Notes under the pieces: model-generated
Told to the model about the DNA's origin: nothing
Databases searched by the model: none
Seen by the model: the letters and a program-made list of their open reading frames with translations, nothing else
Shown here: piece after piece, positions 1 to 6,155 of the stretch
Numbering within the stretch: position 1 is the stretch's first letter
Layout: the number at the start of each line of letters is the position of its first letter
DNA from: an uncultured Eubacteriales bacterium
GTDB taxonomy: Bacteria; Bacillota; Clostridia; UBA1381; UMGS1253
Direction of reading: 5' to 3'
Length of the DNA stretch: 7,077 nucleotides
Assembly: GCA_900550065.1 (NCBI GenBank)
Contig: URQR01000108.1
Coordinates: 1-7,077, forward strand
Translations under genes and position numbers: made by a program

Positions 1-2
1 AA

Positions 3-791
3 GAAAAGGTAACAAGCCTTAAGCTTGCGCAGATAGAACCAAATAAAGAACAGCCGCGAAAAAACTTTGATGAAGAAAAATTACAGCAGTTAGCTGATTC
101 AATCAAGCAGCACGGCGTAATTCAACCAATTATCGTGAAGGATTTAAATAATGGCTACTATCAAATTGTTGCAGGCGAACGCCGCTGGCGTGCGAGCCGG
201 ATTGCAGGGATAACAGAAATACCGGCAATTATTCGCACATATGACGAATTAGCAACAATGCAAATTGCTTTAATTGAAAATTTACAGCGCGAAGATTTGA
301 ACCCAATTGAAGAAGCGCTCAGCTATAAGGCACTGCTTGATGATTTTGCACTGACGCAGGAAAAAGTGTCCGAGCAGGTCGGAAAAAGCCGCAGCGCAAT
401 CGCAAATACAATCCGGCTGCTCTCGCTTCCAAAACAAGTGCAGAAGCTGCTGGAGGAGGGTGCAATTTCCGGCGGGCATGCGCGGGCAATTCTTTCCGTT
501 ACCAGCGAGGAGGGCAAACTGCAATTAGCAGAAAAGATTATAGAAAATGGACTCAATGTACGGCAGGCGGAACAGCTTGCCAAAGCATTGAACGCGCAAA
601 AGCAGGAAAATGAACCTACACAGCCACAGACTTCCGCGTTTGACCTACAACTACAAGGGATTCAAAAGCGAATGTCCGATTTGTTGGGTACGAAAGTTAA
701 AATTTTAAATGGTGCAAAAAAGGGTAAAATTGAAATTGAGTACTATTCCGCAAACGATTTAGAAAGAGTATTAAAACTGCTAAATATTTAA
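3..791 (+). CDS. parB: Chromosome-partitioning protein ParB/Spo0J (5' end cut off by window)
   Basis: ParB is a CTP-dependent DNA clamp that loads at parS sites and works with the ATPase ParA/Soj to segregate the replication origin; in Firmicutes it also helps load condensin. The reading frame is open from the first bases, so the true start lies upstream; 262 residues are visible, probably lacking only some tens at the N-terminus. In the 262-residue numbering, the N-terminal domain has the QPR box (about 17-19), GERRWRA (about 57-63), the nucleotide-binding arginine motif, and ENLQREDLNPIEEA (about 92-105). A helix-turn-helix follows (LTQEKVSEQVGKSRSAIANT, about 117-136), which would read parS. 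The C-terminal ~50 residues, after a polar linker, match the position of the dimerisation domain. No parS-like palindrome was seen in the window. Noc is a paralogue alternative, but the linkage to DUF4446 and serS favours ParB. Confidence 0.95.
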   Translation, partial: EKVTSLKLAQIEPNKEQPRKNFDEEKLQQLADSIKQHGVIQPIIVKDLNNGYYQIVAGERRWRASRIAGITEIPAIIRTYDELATMQIALIENLQREDLNPIEEALSYKALLDDFALTQEKVSEQVGKSRSAIANTIRLLSLPKQVQKLLEEGAISGGHARAILSVTSEEGKLQLAEKIIENGLNVRQAEQLAKALNAQKQENEPTQPQTSAFDLQLQGIQKRMSDLLGTKVKILNGAKKGKIEIEYYSANDLERVLKLLNI

Positions 792-801
792 AATAAATAT
801 T
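783..801 (+). repeat. AT-only inverted repeat at the end of parB
   Basis: AATATTTA (783-790), three A residues, then TAAATATT (794-801) form a perfect 8-bp inverted repeat overlapping the parB stop codon. It contains only A and T and has no following T-run, so it is not a convincing terminator. It may simply reflect AT-rich intergenic sequence. The rest of the gap to 960 holds no gene. Confidence 0.3.
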
Positions 802-855
802 ATATAGAGCTATTTTCGTTAAAATTTTGCCTTTCTGTAATCAAAAAACAAATGC

Positions 856-882
856 TTGTCTATATCCTTTTATATCTATACT
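856..882 (+). promoter_or_regulatory. Weak candidate promoter ahead of the DUF4446-serS run
   Basis: A good -10-like hexamer, TATACT, sits at 877-882. The best -35-like hexamer is TTGTCT at 856-861, which leaves a spacer of only 15 bases, shorter than the preferred 17. It lies in the 160-170 base AT-rich gap after parB, the only sizeable gap upstream of DUF4446, the coiled-coil protein gene and serS. If used, the leader would be about 70 bases. Expression by read-through from parB is the alternative, because no clear terminator follows parB. Confidence 0.3.
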
Positions 883-945
883 GCTTTTTCGCTTACAGCG
901 CATTTTAAAGGCAATAGACGACAGGTAACAATTCGGTACTAAAGA

Positions 946-954
946 AAGAAGGTG
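946..954 (+). promoter_or_regulatory. Ribosome binding site that decides the DUF4446 start
   Basis: AAGAAGGTG differs at one position from the ideal AAGGAGGTG. It overlaps the first possible GTG (952), which therefore cannot use it. It lies 6 bases before the GTG at 961 (3 bases before the TTG at 958), so GTG 961 is the best start. Confidence 0.6.
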
Positions 955-960
955 TATTTG

Positions 961-1455
961 GTGTCGTTTGTCCAATCTATACCAATAGAATATATTATTT
1001 TTACACTTCTTACAGTAATTGTAATTTTATTAGTAGTTTGCGTCTTCACAATTTTGCACGCGGTAAAGCTGCGCAAAATTATGAAAAACTGTCCCTCCGG
1101 AAAGCTGGACGAAACGATTGTGACGTATTATAATAAAATAGATGAACTATCAAACGCGTTAGATGTTAAAACAAAGGAATTCGACCACATTAAAAAAATG
1201 ATTGACGCAGGGGCACAAAAGGTCGGCCTTGTCCGCTATGACGCTTTTGACGATATATCGAGCAACCTAAGCTTTTCGCTTGTCCTGCTCGACGGTATGG
1301 ATACCGGGTTTGTATTGACGTCGATTTATGGACGCGATACGGCAAATGCATACATTAAACCAATCATTAAGGGCAAGTCCTCCTACACCTTATCGGAGGA
1401 GGAGCTGACCGCACTGCAAAATGCAATTGAAAATTATGAGAACAAATTGAAATGA
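961..1455 (+). CDS. DUF4446 family membrane-anchored protein
   Basis: A 164-residue protein of the DUF4446 family, often found beside parB in Clostridia; its biochemical function is unknown. Residues about 10-34 form one hydrophobic membrane segment. A predicted helical stretch (about 45-82) follows, then the conserved core: QKVGLVRYDAFDDI (about 86-99), LSFSLVLLD (about 103-111), GFVLTSIYGR (about 116-125) and IKGKSSYTLSEEE (about 136-148). The topology suggests a short outside N-terminus with a cytoplasmic core, though orientation cannot be fixed from sequence. The start is GTG 961, chosen because the ribosome binding site at 946-954 overlaps the alternative GTG at 952. The next gene starts 10 bases after the stop, so the two are very likely co-transcribed. 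Linkage to parB hints at a role connected with chromosome segregation or the envelope, but that is inference only. Confidence 0.85.
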   Translation: MSFVQSIPIEYIIFTLLTVIVILLVVCVFTILHAVKLRKIMKNCPSGKLDETIVTYYNKIDELSNALDVKTKEFDHIKKMIDAGAQKVGLVRYDAFDDISSNLSFSLVLLDGMDTGFVLTSIYGRDTANAYIKPIIKGKSSYTLSEEELTALQNAIENYENKLK

Positions 1456-1465
1456 GGGAATTCAC

Positions 1466-1909
1466 ATGAAAAAAAGTACGAAATCACTTTGGATTTACGC
1501 CGCTGTGCTTTTTATCATCGCGATTGGGCTGATTTTTACGGCGACAATTTTACAGGCACGGCTGATTGATGATGGCGACGGAATTGAAGTTTTAGGTACA
1601 TTTACAAAAAATACGAGACAAAATATTGAAAATTTGACAAACGAGAATATCCGGCTGACAAATGAGCTGGCGGAACAAAACAAGAAAAATGAATCGCTAC
1701 AATCGGATTATAATACGCTCAAGGAACAAAATGACAAAACGCTGCAAACAAAGGAACTCGTGAAACAAATGTATGATCTATACAGCAAAAAGGACTATAA
1801 GGCGTTAGAGCCGCTGCTTTCGCAGATTACACCGGAGGAGACGGACGAGTTTTTGCCGGGCTTTTACGAAACCGCAAAAAAAGCGGTTGATACAAATAAG
1901 AAAGATTAA
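1466..1909 (+). CDS. Small membrane-anchored coiled-coil protein of unknown function
   Basis: A 147-residue protein that I do not recognise. It has a short basic N-terminus (MKKSTK), a single hydrophobic segment (about 8-30) that fits a signal anchor, and no lipoprotein cysteine. Residues about 50-95 are rich in N, E, K and L with heptad-like spacing (for example IENLTNENIRLTNELAEQ), suggesting a coiled coil. A short helical tail follows (about 96-140) with LYSKKDYKALEPLLSQITPEE, which resembles small helical-repeat or adaptor tails. The ribosome binding site GAGGG (1454-1458) overlaps the preceding stop codon. The gene sits 10 bases after the DUF4446 gene and 29 bases before serS, so it is probably an operon member. 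A divisome- or envelope-type scaffold is possible from the architecture (anchor plus coiled coil), but no function can be assigned. Confidence 0.75.
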   Translation: MKKSTKSLWIYAAVLFIIAIGLIFTATILQARLIDDGDGIEVLGTFTKNTRQNIENLTNENIRLTNELAEQNKKNESLQSDYNTLKEQNDKTLQTKELVKQMYDLYSKKDYKALEPLLSQITPEETDEFLPGFYETAKKAVDTNKKD

Positions 1910-1938
1910 TTATTTTTAACATAAAGGGGAAGAAAGCT

Positions 1939-3225
1939 ATGTTAGACATGAAATTGCTGCGGACTGAGCCGGAGCTGGTCAAAGAAAACATCAAAAAGAA
2001 ATTCCAGGAAGAAAAGTTACCGCTTGTTGACGAGGTAGTGGCACTTGACGTACAATTCCGCGACGCAAAAGCAAAGAGTGACTATCTTCGCAGCCAGCGT
2101 AATTCAATCAGCAAGCAAATCGGCGCGCTGATGGCACAGGGTAAAAAAGAAGAGGCCGAGCAGACAAAGCGGCAGGTAACAGAGATGGCCGACGAGCTCG
2201 CTGCGCTGGAACAAAAGACGGACGAGCTTTCCGCGAGGATTCGCGAGATTATGCTCGTATTGCCAAATATCATTGATCCGTCTGTGCCAATCGGTAAAGA
2301 TGACAGCGAAAACGTTGAGGTAGAACGCTTCGGCGAGCCTGTCGTACCGCCGTATGAAGTACCATATCACGTTGATATTATGGAACGCTTTGACGGAATT
2401 GACTTAGATAGCGCGCGCCGCACAAGCGGAAACGGGTTTTATTACTTACGCGGCGACATTGCGCGGCTCCATTCCGCAATTTTGTCGTACGCGCGCGACT
2501 TTATGATTGACCGCGGCTTTACGTACTATGTGCCGCCGTTCATGATTCGCAGCAGCGTCGTAACAGGCGTAATGAGCTTTGCAGAAATGGAAAACATGAT
2601 GTATAAAATCGAGGGCGAGGACCTGTATCTGATTGGTACGAGCGAGCACTCTATGATTGGTAAATTCATCGACACACAGCTCGACGAGGATCAGCTTCCG
2701 CAGACGCTGACAAGCTATTCGCCGTGCTTCCGCAAGGAGGTCGGCGCGCACGGCATTGAAGAACGCGGCGTGTACCGCATCCATCAGTTTGAAAAGCAGG
2801 AGATGGTCGTTGTCTGCAAGCCGGAGGAGAGTGCGGACTGGTTTGTAAAGCTGTACCAAAACACAGTTGATTTCTTCCGCTCGCTCGACATTCCAGTGCG
2901 TACGCTTGAGTGCTGCTCCGGCGATTTGGCGGATTTAAAGGTAAAAAGTATTGACGTAGAGGCGTGGTCGCCGCGCCAGCAGAAGTATTTTGAGGTCGGG
3001 AGCTGCTCGAACCTCGGCGATGCGCAGGCGCGCCGTCTTGGTGTCCGCATACGCAATAAGGAAAAGGGCAACTACTTCCCGCATACGCTCAACAACACGG
3101 TCGTCGCACCGCCGCGTATGCTGATTGCATTTTTAGAAAACAATTTAAAAGAAGACTATTCAGTTGCAATTCCGAAGCCGCTTCAAATGTATATGGGCGG
3201 AAAAAAAGAGATACGCAAAAAATAA
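1939..3225 (+). CDS. serS: Serine--tRNA ligase (clostridial-type variant)
   Basis: Class II aminoacyl-tRNA synthetase that activates serine with ATP and charges tRNA-Ser (and tRNA-Sec if present). It has 428 residues, the normal length. Residues about 1-110 form the N-terminal antiparallel coiled-coil arm that grips the long variable arm of tRNA-Ser (high E/K/A content, about 34-105). The catalytic core shows TSE (234-236, TAE in E. coli), motif 2 FRKEVGAHGIEERG (264-277) with HQFEKQE (282-288), CSGDLADLKVKSIDVEAW (326-343), VGSCSNLGDAQARR (353-366), and motif 3 HTLNNTVVAPPRMLIAFLEN (382-401) with Arg393. These differ from the E. coli forms (for example NNTVVAPPR in place of NGSGLAVGR) but match a form I recall in other Clostridia. 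ATG 1939 follows AAGGGGA (1924-1930) at good spacing, and the MLDMKLLR start is typical. It ends just before the shared terminator. Confidence 0.97.
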   Translation: MLDMKLLRTEPELVKENIKKKFQEEKLPLVDEVVALDVQFRDAKAKSDYLRSQRNSISKQIGALMAQGKKEEAEQTKRQVTEMADELAALEQKTDELSARIREIMLVLPNIIDPSVPIGKDDSENVEVERFGEPVVPPYEVPYHVDIMERFDGIDLDSARRTSGNGFYYLRGDIARLHSAILSYARDFMIDRGFTYYVPPFMIRSSVVTGVMSFAEMENMMYKIEGEDLYLIGTSEHSMIGKFIDTQLDEDQLPQTLTSYSPCFRKEVGAHGIEERGVYRIHQFEKQEMVVVCKPEESADWFVKLYQNTVDFFRSLDIPVRTLECCSGDLADLKVKSIDVEAWSPRQQKYFEVGSCSNLGDAQARRLGVRIRNKEKGNYFPHTLNNTVVAPPRMLIAFLENNLKEDYSVAIPKPLQMYMGGKKEIRKK

Positions 3226-3230
3226 GAAAA

Positions 3231-3261
3231 AAAAAAACGGCTCATATTGAGTCGTTTTTTT
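3231..3261. terminator. Bidirectional intrinsic terminator between serS and crcB
   Basis: CGGCTCA (3238-3244), a 3-base loop TAT (3245-3247) and TGAGTCG (3248-3254) form a stem with one G-T wobble on the + strand. It is flanked by an A-run (3227-3237) on the left and a T-run (3255-3261) on the right, which also pair with each other. On the + strand the T-run ends serS; on the - strand the complement of the A-run gives 11 U residues that end crcB. The crcB stop codon (3260-3262) is inside the T-run, so the two convergent genes share this element with almost no spare sequence. Confidence 0.9.
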
Positions 3262-3631
3262 ATGCTCCAAATAAGCGCCGCGCTGTATATTGTCCCAATA
3301 GAGCGCCTGCAAGACAGAGTACAATACTAAACACAATATACACGCCGCCATAGATGTATCTTCCACCTTGAAACAAAGTAAGCGTTTCTATAGAAAAGGT
3401 TGAAAAAGTCGTAAAACCACCGCACACCCCCGTCCGCCAAAACAGGGACCAATTCTCACTAATCTGTTTATTTTGCTGCATGCCGGCGATAAATCCAATC
3501 AACACAGCTCCAATAAAATTAATCAAAAGCGTTAAAATAGGAAAGGTGGATTTTACGGGCAGCAAACCAATTGCATACCTCGCAATTGCGCCAAACGCAC
3601 CGCCCAACCCTACAAGCAGTATCCCCGACAT
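3260..3631 (-). CDS. crcB: Fluoride ion channel/exporter CrcB (Fluc)
   Basis: CrcB/Fluc is a small four-helix membrane protein that forms antiparallel dimers with two fluoride pores and lowers cytoplasmic fluoride. The protein has 123 residues, normal for the family, with four hydrophobic segments (about 2-22, 31-50, 64-86 and 94-115). Family motifs are GGAFGAIARY (10-19), the pore-lining Asn in LINFIGAVLIG (36-46, Asn38), and GVCGGFTTFSTFSIE (68-82), which holds the central Na+ site region and the Phe/Ser/Thr fluoride track. The ATG at 3631 is preceded by GGAGGGGG (3640-3647) with 8 bases between. Only 18 bases separate it from the TetR gene upstream, so the two are very likely co-transcribed. 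No fluoride riboswitch-like sequence is visible ahead of it. The stop overlaps the terminator. It appears intact; a second crcB elsewhere is possible because some bacteria use two subunits. Confidence 0.95.
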   Translation of the reverse strand: MSGILLVGLGGAFGAIARYAIGLLPVKSTFPILTLLINFIGAVLIGFIAGMQQNKQISENWSLFWRTGVCGGFTTFSTFSIETLTLFQGGRYIYGGVYIVFSIVLCLAGALLGQYTARRLFGA

Positions 3632-3649
3632 TCCAAAATCCCCCTCCGT

Positions 3650-4273
3650 CTATCTCTCGCCGCACAAATACCCCAGCACACAGTCACAAATGTGTCCAAT
3701 ACGCCGCTGTATCTGCTCCTCACTGCTATAGTCTGTCTCAAAAATCTCTGCAAGTGTAAAGCGGTTAGAAAAATAGGAAAAGCTAAACGCAATTGTATCG
3801 AACACGACACTCTCAACATCAATGTCGCTTCTAAATACACCCTCGCGGACGCCGCGCTGTAAAATACGCCGAATTTTATCATAGACCGGCTGCTTAATTG
3901 CGTGCAGCGAGACCTGTTTTGCAAACCATGCCTCATTCAGGTTTTCCCACATCATAATTTTTACAACAGACGGATTCTGATATAAAAATGTAAAATTGCT
4001 TCGAATCACTCCGCGCACCGCCTCTTTACAGTCGCCCTCCTCATCAATACAATCTAATTCTAATAGCTGCATCCGGCGGTAGACCTGCTCCAGCACCGCG
4101 AGATACAGCGCTTCTTTCTTTCCAAAGTAGGCATAAATCATCCGCTTATTCACGCCGGACAGCGCCGCAATTTCATCGACGCGCGCGCCGAAAAAGCCCT
4201 TCTGCGCAAAGCATGCCTCACCGGCCTCCAATATTTTTTTCTTGCTTAATTCCGGATTCCGACCCGCAGCCAT
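3650..4273 (-). CDS. TetR/AcrR-family transcriptional regulator
   Basis: A 207-residue one-component regulator that would act as a ligand-responsive DNA-binding dimer, most often a repressor. The N-terminal TetR domain spans about 9-60: KKKILEAGEACFAQKGF (about 11-27), then the helix-turn-helix VDEIAALSGVNKRMIYAYF (about 32-50) and the following GKKEALYLAVL. The C-terminal half (about 75-205) is all-helical, with ENLNE (110-114), LQRGVREGVFRSDID (138-152) and FSFSYFSNRFTL (163-174); this pattern resembles the RutR/NicS-like ligand domains, though I would not name a ligand. The ATG at 4273 follows GGGAGG with about 8 bases between. It starts 18 bases after walK and ends 18 bases before crcB, leaving no room for an operator between them, so its targets are probably elsewhere or at the upstream walR promoter. 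It might control crcB only if a promoter lies inside walK. Confidence 0.93.
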   Translation of the reverse strand: MAAGRNPELSKKKILEAGEACFAQKGFFGARVDEIAALSGVNKRMIYAYFGKKEALYLAVLEQVYRRMQLLELDCIDEEGDCKEAVRGVIRSNFTFLYQNPSVVKIMMWENLNEAWFAKQVSLHAIKQPVYDKIRRILQRGVREGVFRSDIDVESVVFDTIAFSFSYFSNRFTLAEIFETDYSSEEQIQRRIGHICDCVLGYLCGER

Positions 4274-4291
4274 CCCCTTATCCTCCCGGCG

Positions 4292-6082
4292 TTATTTACG
4301 CTTCAGCGGCAGCGTTATCATGACTTCGCTGCCCTTGCCCACCTCGGACTGGATTGCAATCCGCCCGCCGTGCGCCTCTACAATTTCCTTTGCAATCGCG
4401 AGCCCGAGGCCTGTACCGCCCGCCTGCCTCGTCCGCGCTTTATCAACCCGGTAAAACCGCTCAAAAATCCGTCCGATATCCTCTTTCGGGATACCGATGC
4501 CGTTATCCTTCACCTTAATGTAAAGCTCGTTATAAATTTTACCCGCAAACACCTCAACAATACCGCCGTCCGGTGTATATTTTAAAGAATTGGACACCAA
4601 ATTGATGAGCACCTGCTCAATTTTATCCCTATCCCCAAAATAAACCGGCATATCCGTCGTAAACGAATACCGCAGCATATGCCCATGCTCCTTCGCCGTC
4701 AAGGATAACTTCTCCGTCACATCGCGTACCAATGCGCGAACGTCGATTTCCTCCTGCTTCAGCGCTTCTTTTCCGTGGTCAAGGCGCGAAAGCGTCAATA
4801 AATCCTTTACAATGCGTGTCATGCGGTCCACTTCAGAGTTAATTACTTCTAAGAACCTGCGCTGCATCTTATCCTCCGGACCAGCTGTTTCCAGAAGCGT
4901 TTCCGTATAGGATTTCACAGTCGTCAGCGGCGTGCGCAGCTCGTGCGACACATTTGCTACAAATTCACGCCGCGAATCGTCTAATTTTTGCTGACGGGTA
5001 ATATCTTGCAAAGCTACAACCACGCCGCCGATTTTTTCCGAATCTTTATCGCGTTCGTACAAAAACGCGGCAAAAAACGCACGTAATACCTGTCCATTTA
5101 AGGTAATAATCCGCTCATACGTCCTGTTTTTCTCTAAATAAACAATATCGCCAATGTGTATGTTCGCCCCAATGTCGGTAAATAACTGGTTAAACTCCAC
5201 AATATTCGGGTTAAAAATCGAAAGCATACGCTGCGCGGCCGGATTAATGTGAATAATTTTTCCATCTACGCCAAAAGCGATAACCCCATCTGTCAAGTTG
5301 ACCAAGATGGTCTCCATCTTTGTCTTTTCGCCTTCAACCTGTTCCAGCGTGTGGAACAGCTCCCGCGACATAAAAGAAAACGTGTCCGACAAAATACCAA
5401 TTTCATCGTTCGATTTTTTTACGCTGGCCATACTTTCCGGTTCTTCAAACTGTGCTAATTTTTCGGCCCGCTTCGTCAGGGCGACAATCGGTCCTGTAAT
5501 ATTTTTCGACAAAAAGTACCCTAAAAAAAGCGAGATAGCAACGCCCCACGCGAGCGCCTGTAAAATAATAAAGAAAATACTTTCAATAATACCAGCAACT
5601 TCGTTTTTATCGTCCACAATATAAACGACATACTTCACCTGTGAATTTGCAATGACCGGGTACGCAAAATCCATAATACTCATCTGGCTATTGACCTCGT
5701 TGCCAATTTCTCCGTTCATTGCCTTTAAGACATTTGGCGTTTTCTCCAACGTATTGTCCGTCACAAGCCCTGTTCCGTCAAGATACTGCGCCGTTTTTCC
5801 GTCCAAAATATAATACACCCTGTTTTCCCCCAGCGCAATTCTGCTTGCACTGGAGTAAAAAGTAATGACATCCTTAACCGCGTCCACCGAATTATCCAAT
5901 TCCGCGGCTGATATCAGCTTACTCGTAACTTCCTCGTCAAAAGCACGCGTCATATTGTCGGAAAACCGCTGCGAGTAAAACTCCCCCACCTGTGTAATCA
6001 GAACTGTGCCGGCTATGATCATAACCGATAAGACGAGCAGGACAAACATAACGACAATTTTCCATTGTAAGCTCTTAAACAT
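4292..6082 (-). CDS. walK: Sensor histidine kinase WalK/YycG-like
   Basis: Membrane sensor kinase partner of WalR, controlling cell-wall hydrolase and envelope genes. Numbered from ATG 6082 the protein has 596 residues: a first membrane segment (about 8-28), an extracellular Cache-like domain (about 29-164), a second membrane segment (about 166-190), HAMP (about 190-245), a cytoplasmic PAS domain (about 250-365), HisKA with FVANVSHELRTPL (phosphorylated His380; the E..T pattern fits phosphatase activity), the N-box INLVSNSLKYTPDGG (493-507), DNGIGIP (526-532) and GGTGLGL (555-561). Possible starts are GTG 6091, ATG 6085 and ATG 6082; only the last two follow GGGTGA, and 6082 has the better spacing and gives the MFKSLQWKIV start. 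It lies 73 bases after walR across a hairpin. No walH/walI/walJ follows. PhoR is a related alternative, but the domain order, PAS included, fits WalK. Confidence 0.9.
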   Translation of the reverse strand: MFKSLQWKIVVMFVLLVLSVMIIAGTVLITQVGEFYSQRFSDNMTRAFDEEVTSKLISAAELDNSVDAVKDVITFYSSASRIALGENRVYYILDGKTAQYLDGTGLVTDNTLEKTPNVLKAMNGEIGNEVNSQMSIMDFAYPVIANSQVKYVVYIVDDKNEVAGIIESIFFIILQALAWGVAISLFLGYFLSKNITGPIVALTKRAEKLAQFEEPESMASVKKSNDEIGILSDTFSFMSRELFHTLEQVEGEKTKMETILVNLTDGVIAFGVDGKIIHINPAAQRMLSIFNPNIVEFNQLFTDIGANIHIGDIVYLEKNRTYERIITLNGQVLRAFFAAFLYERDKDSEKIGGVVVALQDITRQQKLDDSRREFVANVSHELRTPLTTVKSYTETLLETAGPEDKMQRRFLEVINSEVDRMTRIVKDLLTLSRLDHGKEALKQEEIDVRALVRDVTEKLSLTAKEHGHMLRYSFTTDMPVYFGDRDKIEQVLINLVSNSLKYTPDGGIVEVFAGKIYNELYIKVKDNGIGIPKEDIGRIFERFYRVDKARTRQAGGTGLGLAIAKEIVEAHGGRIAIQSEVGKGSEVMITLPLKRK

Positions 6083-6087
6083 CATCT

Positions 6088-6093
6088 TCACCC
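6088..6093 (-). promoter_or_regulatory. Weak ribosome binding site that decides the walK start
   Basis: Read on the - strand this is GGGTGA. It overlaps GTG 6091, so it cannot serve that codon. It is 2 bases before ATG 6085 and 5 bases before ATG 6082, making 6082 the better start. It is much weaker than the GGAGGG sites of walR, tetR and crcB, which would add to lower kinase output. Confidence 0.5.
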
Positions 6094-6118
6094 AAACTGT
6101 AACAAAATTGTGAAAAGA

Positions 6119-6148
6119 AATATCCGCACCGAAGCCGGTGCAGATATT
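6119..6148 (-). terminator. Attenuator-like hairpin between walR and walK
   Basis: On the - strand a 13-bp stem is formed by 6148-6136 and 6131-6119 with one G-U wobble and a 4-base loop (GCUU, 6135-6132). The core is GCACCG paired with CGGTGC. Immediately after the stem the transcript reads UUCUUUUC, a U-rich but interrupted tail. This fits a partial rho-independent terminator just 7 bases after the walR stop, with walK starting about 35 bases further on. It could also protect the walR message from 3' decay. Confidence 0.8.
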
Positions 6149-6155
6149 ATTACGT

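Noticed and set aside
827..914. Inverted repeat TTGCCTTT (827-834) and AAAGGCAA (907-914)
   Set aside because: The arms are only 8 bp and 72 bases apart with no support for further pairing, so a chance match is likely.
2446..2859. 137-codon open frame on the - strand inside serS
   Set aside because: Lies wholly inside serS, which is intact and clearly identified; a shadow frame of GC-rich codons.
3610..3936. 108-codon - strand frame overlapping tetR and the crcB start
   Set aside because: Out of frame with two well-supported genes and without motifs or a ribosome binding site.
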